Assembly (NCBI GenBank): GCA_027605045.1
Contig: JAQFWX010000090.1
Span: 80,139 to 144,138 of the forward strand
Source: Phallus indusiatus
Taxonomy: Eukaryota > Basidiomycota > Agaricomycetes > Phallales > Phallaceae
Length of the DNA stretch: 64,000 nt
Reading direction: 5' to 3'
In this document: piece after piece, positions 25,446 to 39,324 of the stretch
Layout of the letters: the number at the start of each line of letters is the position of its first letter
Position numbering within the stretch: the stretch's first letter is position 1
Translations under genes and position numbers: made by a program
Notes under the pieces: generated by a model
The model's input: the letters and a program-made list of their open reading frames with translations, nothing else
Told to the model about the DNA's origin: nothing
Database searches by the model: none

Positions 25446-28400
25446 AATTGAATGGAGCGTCAAAGGTGAAAGACGTTGACAGAGAGCTGTGGCCAAAAAT
25501 TAACAGTTGTCGTGGTTCCTGCAGGCCTGACATCAGAAGGGAGGCGGTGCTTCTCGGGTGGGCGGGCCCCTCTACGCTGTGTGCGATGCAAGAAAGAACG
25601 GTCATAATCAATGGGGGAGGTCACATGGTTGTACTACGCCTCCCGGCTGCCCCTTTCGTTTTTTTTTGACTGAACATGAACACAAAGGTTATTTTGAAGA
25701 AAATATGCGTTCGCCGTTTGATAAAGTAAAAAAAAAAACGGAGAATAGGAGGCGGATTTGAATTTTCGGCACATGACGGTTGTGGCCCAACTGCCCGCCG
25801 CCGCGGGGCCCGAGGAAGACTTTGCAAGGATTGACAAGGACCTTTAAACTCTAAACAGAAATCAATTTGTGAAGCACAAAAAGTTTATCTTTCATCAGCT
25901 TCCGTTATAGCCTGTTGTAAATTTTCTCTTTCTAGACTCACCTCTAATCTACATACTTATTATTCATGCATTCAAGTTGAACAAACTTTAGGCGCTGTGA
26001 GCCTGTGAACCCCAAAGCCGGGCACTCTGATGTTAAAGTAACCCTGCAGCAGGTTAATGAATACATAAACTGTCCACGAGCTTAAGACGACGCCGGAAAA
26101 AAGTGCGCCCAAAGTTGCATGGCTAGGAGCAGCCACTGAGAGTTTTTCACCATATGCCTAAAGGATTGTCCATCTTTATCCCGATGGAGCTGCTATCGAA
26201 TTTAAAAACCGACCAACAGGAGGACCAAAAAGTGCGTTACGGTTATAAGAAATATAATGCTTAGGCTTGTCCGACGAATACCATACACACCTCTCTGTAC
26301 ATGGCAGACGGTCGCGGGGAACCTAGGTGATTGAAATAAAAATCCCACTCCACACGTATCCCTATATGTACAAATTAAGCCAAGCTTCAAGTACTACTCC
26401 GACGATCAGTTAATTCAGGGATTCCTCAAAAACATATAAATTGATAGCACAGAATCGAAACTTACTCAGGCTTTGACTCTTTAATCATCCTCACTTTCGA
26501 TCTATAAAACCAGCATGTTGTTTAACACTCGTGCTGTAATCGTCCTTTAAATCTTTGTTGATGACACTCGCCGTGCCCCGGAAAAAATGCCCTCCATTTG
26601 CCACAGGCCTTCGTTTCGACAAGGAAGTCGACTGTAGGTCTGATCCACGTTGCTGTACTACCCCCTTTGTCAGAACATAAGTACGTGTTTGCTTCCTTTT
26701 GTTGCCAGTACTGCAAGCTCAATCCTAATATGAATGATAATTAGGCGGAATAAGTGCTGACTCTGTATAGAACCCGATGGCTAAGTATTCGCATAGTGCA
26801 AGTGTCTGTCTGTAAAGGCGTCAAGACTCCAATGTTATGATCTTTTCTGTGTATTGGACTTTTCGACGTTTTCTGGGAGTTATGTAATATTACGTACCTG
26901 TGTCTTCAAACTTGTTTAACATCTGTTCTAGATATAAATTTCAAAACTCAACCCCCACTAAGCATTGATTCTTGAACTTTATTGAACAATTCACTGGCGC
27001 CTTCAACCTCAGCTGCTGGCAAGACGCAAGAAATGGGGATATTATGTAATGGCGCCAAGACTAGCTGTTGAACTTGACTCCGAACTTTTACACTGCTTGT
27101 TATTCGAAAGGTCGTTGCAAAATCTCTTTTTGGTGTGTTTGTTATTGATCTTCAAAAATTGTTTTGGCTCATAGCTGATACTCGCAGCCGCACCAGATTA
27201 CTGGGTAGTGTTGACTTGGAGTCATGAGACAATGAGCTCGGATGTTTATAGGTTCCACCTCAAGTCATGACATTGTTACAAAAGAAAAAAGTTCAGAACA
27301 GCCTCGCACACCGTTAGCAGGTTATCGCGAAAAGATATGCAAGTTTGATGCCGTACAATCTACAATTTGAATTCAACGTTCAGCTTGACACTAATGCGCT
27401 TCTTGCGGCCCCATTAAATTACCCGATGGCCATGGTACCCATTCTGAAGTGGAAGACATCTTGTTAAGATGGGATATTTGTCGCTCGTCAATTTTCAAAA
27501 GCACTGAACTAATGGCGCTGCTCAAATGAAATCAAATTACTGTGGAAAGTCGTTCTGCTGTTTTTTTTCGCGGCTGTTGCTCAAGAATGCTCAAGGAAGT
27601 CCTTTTTTCCTAAGGTATTTTTTAACTTTTCTCGAGCACCCGTCTGTATTTTACACATCGTTTGATTCTAAGGAAAGCTCTCACGCCACGGCTGAATACA
27701 CTCAAACCTATCACAATCGTTTTGTTCGTTCACATTAACCCACTACGGAAGTGCGCGTCCACCGTCTCAAGTATATTATCTGCGGATTCATATTTGATAT
27801 ATTAAGGCAGTTTAGGCAAGCGCTTCTCAAAATGAAGCCGTTATTCCTTGGAGCATTCACCGCTTTACAGCATCCAAGGTTTTTTTCCACTCGGGTGTTG
27901 AAGGGTTCACGTTTCTTTTCAAATGCCTAAACAGCATATGGCATCTATTTCCCGTGAGCTGCTGGAGATTATGGCTTTGAGGGCTCAGGTCGTGAATTGA
28001 ATGAATGAAAGCATGTCGCAAATATCGGGAGTCCCCCCTGTCAGTCTGTGTCTTATTCTTGCGATTGGGCTTGTACCTCATAGCTTCACCATACATGAAA
28101 CATTTCCTTGGCCTGTTATATCTCGCCACGCTCACGTTGTTCTAGTGAAATTAGCGGGAGTCCACTGCGATCCGACGGTACTGAAGGATCCAACGTCGCT
28201 TGCCAGCAATTGTCTTCGTCCCTCTAGCCGCCATTTTATTTTGGGAGCTTCTGGTGAAGAATCTCTCTCGTAACCAGTATTTTCTGATGGCCCTTCATTA
28301 ATGCCATTGTCGGAGGATAGTAAGTGCCACGCTCGACACTGCTGTCAATCCCCTGACAACATTCTGTATCGAGTTAATGGTGCCAATGCACCCCCTTCTA

Positions 28401-30731
28401 CTCATGTATGCGCTATGATTTGAAGATGCGTGACTTAGTGTGCACTTTTTTAGTCTTTTGTTTGACCAAACCTGTCAGTGAGATCAGCAAATCTCTACTC
28501 CACAAGCACCTTAAACATATATAAGGAACTTTTGTCATCTATGTTCAAGATCACAACGAGCTAGGGTAAATTTAGAAACCAATGCGAAAGCTGTCCCGAA
28601 TACTGGTTCTGAGGATCTGCTCCATATATTAAAAAGGTTCTTTTTCTCGTTATGTAATTCAATTGGCGAGCTCAATCTGTTTTCTTTACAGGCGACTTGC
28701 GCGATCAATGCGATGTTCAACGGAAATCCAGCCGAATTCTTTTAACAGGACCCAACATTCGGCACACCCATATGTATTCACAGTTTTTGGAGGCTAAAAC
28801 AGGGATCACACTCGATTGTGAATGACCCGATATCAGTCGCCGAAGTTCGTCATTTTGTAAAGCGACTGAGGAACACGTGAACTCAACACAGATGCACAAA
28901 AGGTAAGAGCGCATCGGAAAAAAACGAAACTTGTTCTACAGGTATCAAGTAACGAGTCTTCTAGTGTTTCACCTAACTCTAACTTAATACAATTTTTGAA
29001 AATCTTTCGGTGGGAAATTTGCATGCTTGCAGGGTAAGCCACATTCTAAATCTAAATCAGAAATTTGAAAATATGTGGATTAAACCCTTTCTTCCCTTAG
29101 GTAAAGGTACGAGTCCTGAATTTGAGGGAGGTAGCTTTTCCCCGCTTTTCCTTGTCAATTTGAGATAGGGCCCGTTTTACACGTTGAAATGGCGAGCGTA
29201 AAGGTATTAGTCTCTGCAAGCTTCTGACATGCCAAACTGTATAGTGACATCAACTAGGTCGTTTTCGAAGTGGTATTACCCATGCATATGTCATTGGCTT
29301 TGAGTGTAGGTCTTAAATGGCGATGGTCTGTTTAATCTTTATAGTATGCAAGTTGGCACCAGCGACTAAATATGGTATTATATAGATCCTTATCTCTGAA
29401 CTGCGGTCCACCTATTACTAAATGGAGTATCAACATTCGGAGTTGGTAAGAGTCCACAGACTATAAGACATGTGAAAGATCGTTGAATAATTGATTATGT
29501 GCGCCATGGTCCCTTTAGCAATGATATCTATCGGGCCTTGAAATATTTGAATCGTCACATCATTATCATCACCATCCGAATCAAGAATCAATGTTTCAAT
29601 GTTGCTTTTCAGCCTCTAACTGCCGATTATAAAGTCCGAGAAATTGGTTGAATTGTGGCCAAGCTGATATAGTAGTTATTACGTGTATGAGAATTTCGAG
29701 ACTGATGTTGATTGGTTCGTCGCTGATGATGATGTTCATCACGTCCTTCGGGGATCAAGGTCAGATTATAAACCGTCTCGTAAGTATGGGCTAATGCTTG
29801 TTTTGAACTGCATTGTTAACTGCCTGGGCCTCGAACTTTGCTGCTAGTGCATCGCGTTACGGGTCACCAGGAACTAGGTACATGTCACGGCGTCCACTTC
29901 GGTGACCACTAACCATTTTACCAAGTGCGATGCCAATTATAATAGTGATTGCGTCCGGAGTTTGATATCACCAGCGCAAAATCTTCCTCCGTATTTGAAA
30001 TATCCCCATTCAAGATTTAGGCGCATTCATCGACCGCATAATTGTAATGAAAGTGCGGGGATTCAACACGATCGATTTAATGTCATCGGGCGCGCGGTTA
30101 GCCTCAAGCGGGCGGCTTTGTAAACTGAATCCTGGTGTAGATGCAGCAAGTTTTCCGAAGGCGCATCGATACTTTTGAGTTCAAATTATTTATCTTTCCC
30201 GAACTGTGTAGCCATGGGATATACCCTCGATGAACAATTCAAGATATCAGACGTCTTAAGAAGCAACAATATCCGGACCTCATTGTGACACAGCATTGAT
30301 AAAAATAGAAAACCAAAAGATCAGGTCGGGTCAATTTCATCACATACCTGAATACAATGTTTCAGCTATTAGTCTCTGCATGAAGGCATTGGCGGTACTG
30401 CTTGACGCGGTCAACTTCACCCTAGAATATAGAGGCCTCCGGGAGTATAGTAAAGCTTTAGTAGGGACTACGAAGGACTACGGGAGCCCTGAGCTAGTAA
30501 TTATTATCCACTAATTCACATGCTTTCACGTGCTTCTGGCCTTCTTTCACTTCTCCTTGGTTCCCGGTGCTCTGCTTCGTCCTGAGTGCATGATTAATAT
30601 AACAAATGAGATGACACCGTTGTAATCTCGCTTCAAAATGCTCAGATCCGAAGATTAAGAAGGAAATTGGGGTAAGTATTATACACATATTCACTTCTCT
30701 GCCATCATGCCATGCTTCTCAGGCCAATTGG
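25446..30731. other. About 5.3 kb without a supported gene
   Basis: Only short frames occur (92 codons or fewer), without motifs, intron structure or similarity to neighbours that I can see. Near 25540-25570 a GGGTGGGCGGGC string recurs that also occurs near 19237, possibly part of a shared small repeat. Composition is unremarkable and I cannot identify any mobile element. Confidence 0.4.
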
Positions 30732-31006
30732 TATTATATAGAGCCCACGGTCACACTGGGGTCCCTGAACAAACTCGACTTCAACTTTCTTCTCGCACAC
30801 ACACACACTTTCTTTTTCGTCCACATACCCTTCTACAATCTCGGGGCATTTTTGAAGCACTGCACATCTCCGGACATTGCATTATTCTTTCACGCCCCTT
30901 GTCTACATACATCTAAGCAACCCAACCCTGAAGACCGATCAAGATGATTTCCCCCTCGGTCTCGGCATCATCCCCGGATTCGATGAGCTCATGGCTTCGC
31001 ATCTCG

Positions 31007-31013
31007 TATAAAT
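31007..31013 (+). promoter_or_regulatory. Possible TATA box of the P450 gene
   Basis: TATAAAT lies 48 bases before the ATG at 31055. If it is used, the transcript would start just upstream of that ATG. This supports 31055 over the in-frame ATG at 30944. Confidence 0.35.
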
Positions 31014-31054
31014 TCAGTCAGACATTATCCTTTCTTTTACAGTCAAACAGTACA

Positions 31055-33209
31055 ATGCCTCCAGCACCTTTAGCTTCCTCATTCCTATCTTTCGCACCCT
31101 TTCTCCTACCCTTCACCCTTGCCCTAGCCCTCACCTTCGTTGTTTTCCAGCGATGGAGAAAGAGAGGCACTCTTCCTTCCCTTCCACCTGGTCCTAAGCC
31201 TCTTCCCATCATAGGCAACTTGCTCGATATACCCACTAACCGTGAATACGAAACATACACCAAATGGGGAGCCGAGTACGGAGACGTAACATACCTCTCT
31301 GCACTGGGCAACGACCTTGTCATCCTCAATAGCGTCCAAGCTGCTAACGACTTGCTTGACAAACGCGCTCTCATATATTCTGATAGGCCTTACATACCAA
31401 TGGTCCACGAAGATAGCCTGTGAGTAATCCTCAGCCCGTTTAATCAGTGGGAAACCCGTAAAAGGATTAGACCGTTCTAATCTTCTTTTTCCGATTTAGA
31501 ATGGGATTTAACTGGACACTTATCTTCATGAACTATTCACCCGCCTGGCGCCGTCAAAGACGGCTATTCGCCAAATACATTCCCAATTCGGCTTCTGTGT
31601 CATCCTTTCGCTCTCGTCAATCATCTTCCGCACATAACTTCCTGCGTCTTATCCTCAAGTCGTCAACCCCCACGGCTGCTTCTTCAGACCCTCTCTCATA
31701 TCGCGCTCATATGCGAACTGTTTTCTCTAACATTCTTGTGGGAGTTGCTTACGGCCTTGACGTGGTTTCAGGCGAAGACCCACACATCAACCTATGTGAA
31801 CGTAGCGTTCAGCTAGTTAATTATGGTCTTACCCCTGGTAGTTACCTAGTCAACCTTTTCCCTCTTCGTAAGTATACACCTTTTCCACGAGGAAAAGAAT
31901 ATTATTGACCTGTCGACAGTGAGACACATTCCCGCATGGGTTCCGTACAACCGTGCAAAGGCCCTTGGCAAAGTGGTCCGCCAAACACATGCCCAGTTAG
32001 TAGATCACCCCATGAATGAAGTTAAATCTAGACTGGTACGTACGACATAATTCTGTCTCTGTAGGTGGTATCCTGATCAAAAAAAAATTGATGCAGGCGG
32101 CCGGGACAGCCGTACCATCCTTCGTTACGAATGCACTGCTCGACCGAGCTGATGCGTTGGCTCATGGAAAAGGGCACAACGAAGACACCTTCTCCGAGGA
32201 TGACATTAAACATATTGCTGCATCTATGTACGGTGGTACGTAATTTCAGTCTCAGTTCACTAGCCAACTTAATCTTACCTTTTCGTTCAGCTGGCTTTGA
32301 CACAACGTTCGCCCCCCTCCTATACGCCATTCTTAACATGCTTCTCAACCCTTCTATCCAACAAAAAGCACGCCTAGAACTAGATGCCGTCCTTGGCTCA
32401 CCTGACTCGAGCTCGTTTAGACTCCCATCTTGGGAAGATAGACCCAATTTACCGTATATCAATGCTTTACTCCAAGAAAGCTTGAGGTTAGTTTTTTTAG
32501 AGAAAAATTACACACCCAGAAGACTAAATAAACCTTGAAGGTGGATTCCTCCAACACCCGGAGGCTTACCTCATACCCTATCTCGTGAATTCAATCCTTC
32601 AGCTCACCTCGCCGACTCGAAACCCTCAACTGAACCAGCTCCAACGAAAGAATATGACACGTATCGTAAATGGCGCATCCCGCGCGGGAGCACTATCATA
32701 GCTAATGTCTATGGTATGCTGCATGACCCGAAAGTATACCATGATCCATATTCGTTTAAACCTGAACGATTCTTGAGGGAGGAGTATACCGATTCTGAGG
32801 GTAATGTGCATGTGTTGAGAGAACCCGAACCTCATCCTGCCTTACAAGGAGTATTCGGGTTTGGGAGGAGGTAAGAGTTTTTTTTTTTACGAGTTTGGCG
32901 ACGATATGCTAAAAACTTTTTATTTAGGATTTGTCCTGGTCAATACCTTGCAGACTCGATTCTGTGGATTGAACTTGTCAGCCTCATTGCATGCTTCGAG
33001 CTCGTACCCGCACGGGATGAACAAGGCAACCCTATCGATGTCACATGGGCTAAAACACCTGTACCCGCTTTTGTCCTGTAAGCTTTCCTTCAAACCATAC
33101 GTCGACAGAATCATATTCACCTATATTTAGACATCCACCCGCCTTCCCATGTCTCTTCAAACCGCGATCTGATATCGTCATCCAGAGGATTACGGAGACA
33201 GAGCCTTAA
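31055..33209 (+). CDS. Cytochrome P450 monooxygenase, microsomal type
   Basis: Haem-thiolate monooxygenase, expected to be anchored in the ER by an N-terminal helix and fed electrons by NADPH-P450 reductase. Exons: 31055-31419, 31500-31867, 31920-32035, 32097-32235, 32291-32486, 32541-32870, 32928-33077 and 33131-33209, giving 580 residues, all in phase. Visible landmarks are a hydrophobic N terminus (about 10-30), the proline hinge LPPGPKPLPIIGN, the I-helix AGFDTT, the K-helix ESLR, the PERF motif and the haem loop FGFGRRICPG (Cys about 507). The last exon gives the tail HPPAFPCLFKPRS. An in-frame ATG at 30944 would add 37 residues before the anchor, but 31055 is more typical. Substrate is unknown. 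The family resembles fungal P450s often labelled O-methylsterigmatocystin oxidoreductase-like, a name that should not be taken as function. No biosynthetic cluster partners adjoin it. Confidence 0.93.
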
Positions 33210-34013
33210 ACCGACTCATCCGACACATTCCATCGCTCTCTTTCACCCCATCTCATTCTTGATTTCAAAGAACATGTAGCCTACCACTCACTCGTTCATT
33301 TTTTTCTTTCTAAAATTGATATGTATTATCGCGACCTACTGTCTTTTTGGGTTATCTCATTGCTTTCGCATTCTCTCCACCTTTCTCATAGATTACAGTC
33401 CAGCTATACCAGACCATACCTAGTAGTCAATTCTTTTGTACAACTATTACTATATTTATAATGAAACCAACCACTCACACACGATACGCCTTCATCAATG
33501 TGCTATACGGGACGTCGACCATAGATTTATCATTTGGCAATACTGTTTGTATCGGGTGATTAAGATAAGAAGTTGTACCGAGATTAATCGCGTTAATTTG
33601 AGGAGTATATGGAGAACAGCAATGAGAATGCGTTGAGAGGCTCCCAGTTTTGACCCACGCCTAAAGCGCCAGTATCTTTGACATTCTGCCGTCATCAAGC
33701 TCAAGGCCCAAGTCACGACCAACACTGCTAATAAAGTTGAATACAATATAAAATCTAAACAGGTCTCTAAAGGATATTATACTATATATATAATAATCAT
33801 ACTATACAAAGGCCCCAAAAGTCTGTGAGACGAATTAACGAGTCAACCTTCCGTTAACAAATATCTTATTTTATGACGAGCAGTGGAAAATGAGCCTGGT
33901 TGAATACAAACGAATCCAAAACAACCCCAGTTCAACGCGTTGAAAGGGGAAGAAACCACAACAATAGAAACAATTTTAACACCGCTAACTCGACTCTGTT
34001 TTTTTTTTACGTA

Positions 34014-36735
34014 TTAATCATCCAAAACGATGATATCATCAGCGTCGTCTTCGATGAGGATGACGCCGTCGACTTCTTTGTACCCCTTTGCAGGACTTGG
34101 CGTAGGCGTAGGATTAAAGATTCCAATGCCATTACTCTTCATGATTTTAGGTTTCTTGAAGACGGGTTGGTCTTTTACAACCGCCTCGACCTCTTTTTCA
34201 TCTGCGTCCTCGGGCAAGGGTCGTTTAGATCCTACCACTGGTGTGGACGGTGGTTCCGGTAGATACGCTGATGACGCCATAAGTTGGGGTACAGGCTCTT
34301 GAAATATAATCTTAGCATCGTCAGTAGGATGGTCCGCTCTGAGAAAATGAGTGAGCTTCAATGATGAAAGAAAAAGAGGAAAGAAACAAACGTACGGTAG
34401 TAGACCGACAGCCACAGCAATAGTGCCCCAACCAGCTGCACCATCCTCATCAACAATAGTCACAAACTTCCCTCTCCCGCACCCCAAATCTTCCAAGGTT
34501 CTTTCAAGGTTATCGTCAAAATCGGGATCGGCAAGAATCCGCTTGTCTTCATAGACCGTCACATTTAAACTCTCATCCGAATCAGCATCCGCATCTTCAT
34601 CTTCATCTCCATCCGCATCTTTTTCATTCACCAGAACACGATCCATCACACTTCTGATAACCTCTCTTAAAGTCACCTTGCTGGGATGACATCTCATGTC
34701 GACATAGGTATCACGACAGACGCCGCACCTGGGGTTTGGAGGTTCTGGGCGAGTTGGTTGAAGTGGGATGGCGGGTTTGTGTTGAATATGGACAGAACGT
34801 AGTAGAGTAGGTAACGATGAGGCTGGAGCTTTTGATGTGGAAGGTAATCTGTCTCGAAGCAGATGCAACGCTTGCAGGACTATAAGCCCCGCGATTATCG
34901 CGTTTGTTGTCGCGATTGCGGGTATAATGTTGCCCGCCATTTCTGTAAAGCTAGATTAACTTTCATAGATGGACTTCCGATGTGTGAATGACCCACCTTT
35001 AATCTCCCATCTAGTCTTATTTGGGATGCCGTACACGACACTGCGCAAGTTGGCAGCAGCGCAAACGAAATCAAGGGCGTCGTCATCATCTTTATCAAAG
35101 GAAATGATATCTTCACCCTGAGACAACCGCGCAGCCAGCCGCATCGTACTAGAAAGAGTTACGCATATGTCAGATCCGGAGCTCTTATCGAAGATCGCGT
35201 TTACGAACCTTGATATGAACATATCGAGCATATCTCCTGGTCTCAACGTCTTTTGATCTTTAATACCGGTTCCATTATGGTTGTTATTGTCAACCCCATT
35301 ATCGATACATCCGTTTTTCATGTTCCCATTTTCCGAGTTAATATGGGCATTGCCGCTAATAATGTTGTCAAAATTAAGGGGAACGGGTTTGGCACGTTCT
35401 CGCCACATATCCGTCATAGATAAGAGATTTTGTACGTCTTGAGCGAAAACCTGATCAGGCACAGCTTTTAATAAATATCAAACCTAAAAAGAGGAGAAAA
35501 GAACAATGCACACGTACTTTATCAAACACTTTCCGAGCGGCACCATGTCGATCGCTCATATTAGCCGCCCTGAGTGTTTCTCGAACCGACCTGAATGCCT
35601 GCGCTTCTAGGCGTAAAGCCTGAATTTCCTTGGCTATGTGTTACTATTAGAAGAGGAATATATACTGTCTAGCATGCACTGTTTACTCACCATTCTCACC
35701 CTGTTTCAGCGCCTCGTCGAGTTCTCCTTGATCATCTTCGTCTTCACCAAATAATTGACTGTAAAAAAAGGGGTGTTATGAACACATGGTATAGAGATGA
35801 CAAGGTGATAAATGTGCTTATCGTACGGAAATAGATAGCTCTTTGCCCAGACAATGCAATGAATCGGCTGTGACGGAGTTGATCGGATTGTGCAAACAGG
35901 AAATGCTTTAGGTGTAGGCTTTGGTAAACAATCAAAGCACTCTGTTTGATCCTATGAGCAGGAACATAAGCCATCACGTACTGGGAAGTGAAGACTGGAT
36001 GAGAGCGGGGACGCACCTTGACGATTGGTTGGACTTGGCCGAAGTATCCTGCAGTGCCACTTTCCACAAGAGGTACATTTGCAGCCATACACATCTTATT
36101 GACGTGTCTGGAACCGAACGGAGATAGACTCGGAGTTAGCTAGGATCTTACGTATCATCGGCGGTTTTACTCACCGTCTTGCGTCTAAATTGTCCAAGGC
36201 ATTTAGAATAATATCGAACGATTTGAACCACGCCACGTCAAATTGTGAGTCTTTGATATTGGCATGAAGGGGTTCAATTTGAACCCGAGGGTTGAATGGA
36301 GCTGCCGTCCGAGCTGCTACCTATCATCAAACAACATGATGTTGGCTTCGAGGCAAAGCATTACTCTTGTAACTTACAAAGCTTTTGGGTTGTTTGACGT
36401 CCTTTTTTCTAAACAAAAACTGTCGGTTCAAATTCGAAAGGTCAATAGTGTCGAGGTCGAGAAGTGTTATGTGTCCAAAGCCTGTAAGAACAATGTTTTT
36501 GACTTGATGAATGAATGGTTTTCATATAGCGAGGTGTATGATGGGGAAATGGAAGAATGTGGAACGCAAAAAAGACGAGTTTTTTGGGTTAGTACACTAC
36601 AAAGTCCCAACGAGCATTGTACTGACGGAGTTCACAACCGATTCCACCACTCCCTACGACTAGCACCCTTAACTTGGGTAAACGAGAACACAATTCCGGA
36701 CCTAAAATCGCGAGCGCATGTGCATCGCGAGTCAT
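34014..36735 (-). CDS. UBA2: SUMO-activating enzyme E1 catalytic subunit Uba2
   Basis: Activates SUMO: with Aos1 it adenylates the SUMO C terminus, takes it as a thioester on its own cysteine and passes it to Ubc9. Exons 5' to 3': 36627-36735, 36378-36502, 36175-36320, 36017-36107, 35827-35951, 35691-35758, 35518-35633, 35209-35450, 34997-35148, 34396-34942 and 34014-34338, giving about 681 residues in consistent phase. Motifs: nucleotide-binding [44 protein letters not shown] and [15 protein letters not shown]. Zinc cysteines are CFDC and, far downstream, CGVC. The active-site cysteine lies in [16 protein letters not shown]. Near the C terminus are [18 protein letters not shown], a ubiquitin-like domain and an acidic end that finishes IVLDD. 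It is tail to tail with the P450. Uba2 is normally single-copy and essential. Confidence 0.96.
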
Positions 36736-37301
36736 GTTTTTTTTCCTGCTGGTCTTCACAAGGCATCAGTCGCGTTGACGCGCTCCGGATCCGAGCTTAC
36801 TTTTTGCAAATATGGGAGTAGGCTAACAGCACAAGTGTATATGTTTTGCTTCGATAAGCGAAGTAAATGGTGAGGGGGTTTTAGGACTCGAGGAGAAGAT
36901 AAAGTTCGAAGCTAGTGCTGTTAGCAGCTCTTCCCGAGCAATTGAGCCACAAATTGGGTCCGTGAAAACTTGTGACGGGCTGCCGATAATGCCGTAAATT
37001 CCGTGATTAGTGTGACAACAAAGCTTGGTCAACAGACCAGAGATAATCATTTCCCGGTCATCTGACTTACTAGTAAGTAGCTTCCTTAATTGAATGCCAG
37101 TGTTGTGTTCTTTTGAGCTAGTTTTTCAGTCATTGAATGCCGAACAATTCCACAAGGTGCTTATTTCTATATATCATAGATTTATATTTTTCTAATATAT
37201 CACTATAAAATCATAATTCTCCAATGTTATCGAAATAAAGGAATACCAGCATATGCAAGAGGATCATGATTAAATTCTACTTCTCTAAGATTCCGCCAAA
37301 G

Positions 37302-39324
37302 CTACCTGCGTTTCAGCACGAAGGGCTCTACCTCCGCAGCAGTTATCAAAGCCTTCCAGAGCTGACGCCATGAGATAGGGTTTCCCTATAGCGCGCGGAT
37401 TATTACAAATTCAAATTAATTGTCAACCTTTTTTCAAAAATGCTTACTTTTTCTCTCCGCATGACACAAAAACTTCCGTGATTCTCTCCTCCATTCCACG
37501 AAAATTTCTCAATTTCAACATACCCTGTAAATCGCTCTTTGCGTTTATCAAACCCCCCAATTTTCGTCTTTTTGAACTCGGTAGATTCCGCTTCATTACC
37601 CAGTTCAGGATCTCGAATTTGAAATTTGACGCCAAATCGTTGTAATGCGGCAAGAGTTTGCGTCATGAGGTGGCTGGGGGAAGTTGAAGCGTAGAATCTT
37701 GTCAAGTGAGGACAGTAGCGTTGGCCAGACTGGGTTTGAGACTAAAAGCAAAGATCAACAAAACGTTAAAATCGCAGCAATAAATCAGGCCCTACGAAAA
37801 GTTGAAGGGTCTGCGTGAACTGAGAAGCGGCATGTGTTGAAAACATCATTTCTTCCACGTTAGTCTGCTGGGTTGAGCTAAATGTATGATGAATAAATAA
37901 GCAATGTCAAATAATCAACTGTAAGGTGGACTGTTCCATACGCGTTTAAGTTCGGCTCAGCAAGCTCCAGATCTCCGTTTACTCGGAGTGCTTTAGTTAG
38001 TTGTTCTGCTAATTCAATTCCAGACCGGTCGACTAGGTTGTTGGTCCTGTAAAAAAATTTTTTTTAGCCCACGAAAGCCAAGCCCACGAAAGCCAGGAAT
38101 ATCATGAGCTGAAAACAACCTACTTTCGGACCCAAGGATGCATACCAATTTCAGGTATAGTCATTCGACGAGAAACATCGACAGTCAGCATTCCCAGTAG
38201 TAATGCTAAAGAAAACTTTGAGAGCTACAAATGGGACTTTTAGACGTGCACAACATACATAGTGGCTCTTCAGGTATTTGATTCCAAGGTGATTCGGAGA
38301 GAATTTCTCCCGTCAAGTATCGTGCATATTCCGGGCTTCCCTCTGTTGTTGGTTGATCCCAAGGGGTATCTATGATTGAAATCTTTTAAGAAAACAAGAA
38401 TATGGCAACGAAAAGAACATTGCCTACTTCCACAAAGTAACGTGAACAGTATCACACCCATCCCCCAGATATCCACGGGTTCAGCATAGTATGGTTGATC
38501 GGGAGCATAAACTAGCTTATTGACGACATGTCAACTCGACTAGAATGATTAGCGAGCAGAATCAGTTGTACCTCTGGCGCGACGTAAGGTAAACTACCGC
38601 ACTGTTCAGAAAGCTGACGCGTCTGGCCTTTGTACCGAAACACTGAACACAAGCCGAAATCGGATATCTTGATTTGACCGGTGACATCGAGTAAAATATT
38701 CTCTGGCTTTAGATCACGATGAACGACACCTTGGCCATGGATGTATTTCTGGTAGATCATTAGACGCCTGACAATAAAAGACATGAACTAGTTTTTTTTA
38801 TTACCATTCCCTCGACCAACTGGTTGAAGTACAGATGTGCCATGTCTTCGTCAACTCCAACGTCGGGCGCTAAAGGAATAAAGCGATTAATCAAGACGTT
38901 TTCGACATGTAAAACACGACATGGTTACTAGCCTATTTTATCAAAAAGGTCCCCACCCGCGGCGATTTCCAATAACATATATACCCCTGGGATCCAGGGC
39001 GTTTTTCCATCAGGTTCAACAATCACAGCATTGATGAATTCCAAGATGTTGGTATGCTTCAAAGACGAATGAACTTGGATTTCTTTATTCAACTCTTTGC
39101 GCTCATGTTTTGTCGTGTTTGGTGTCAATGCCACAACTTTGCAGGCCGCAACCATGTCGAGCTTGGGGTTTGCTGCTCTGTAGACGCTGTTCTACATGTC
39201 GGGAAACCAAGTTTCGATGCACACACGTTGTTGACGATACTCACACTGAGAATCCGCCTCCTCCAATCTGCTCTTTGATATGAAATCCTGCTACGACGGG
39301 AAGTTTTAACTCCCTTTCTTTCAT
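37302..39324 (-). CDS. CHK1: DNA-damage checkpoint kinase Chk1
   Basis: Ser/Thr kinase activated by ATR/Rad3 that restrains Cdc25 and entry to mitosis. The start ATG at 39324 gives [14 protein letters not shown]. Early exons: 39245-39324, 38933-39186, 38805-38869, 38572-38748, and one starting at 38515. Kinase landmarks are the glycine loop [11 protein letters not shown], the lysine in [13 protein letters not shown], catalytic [22 protein letters not shown] and [20 protein letters not shown], followed by NTPWDQP. The C terminus shows the Chk1 regulatory (KA1-like) domain: [38 protein letters not shown] and, in a last exon, [13 protein letters not shown] before the stop at 37302. The intron at 38870-38932 appears to use a GC donor, since only that splice gives [13 protein letters not shown] did not fix every middle exon (37740-38270). 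Confidence 0.93.

Noticed and set aside
30944..31054. Longer N terminus for the P450 from the ATG at 30944
   Set aside because: It would put 37 residues before the membrane anchor, and a TATA-like element lies between the two ATGs.
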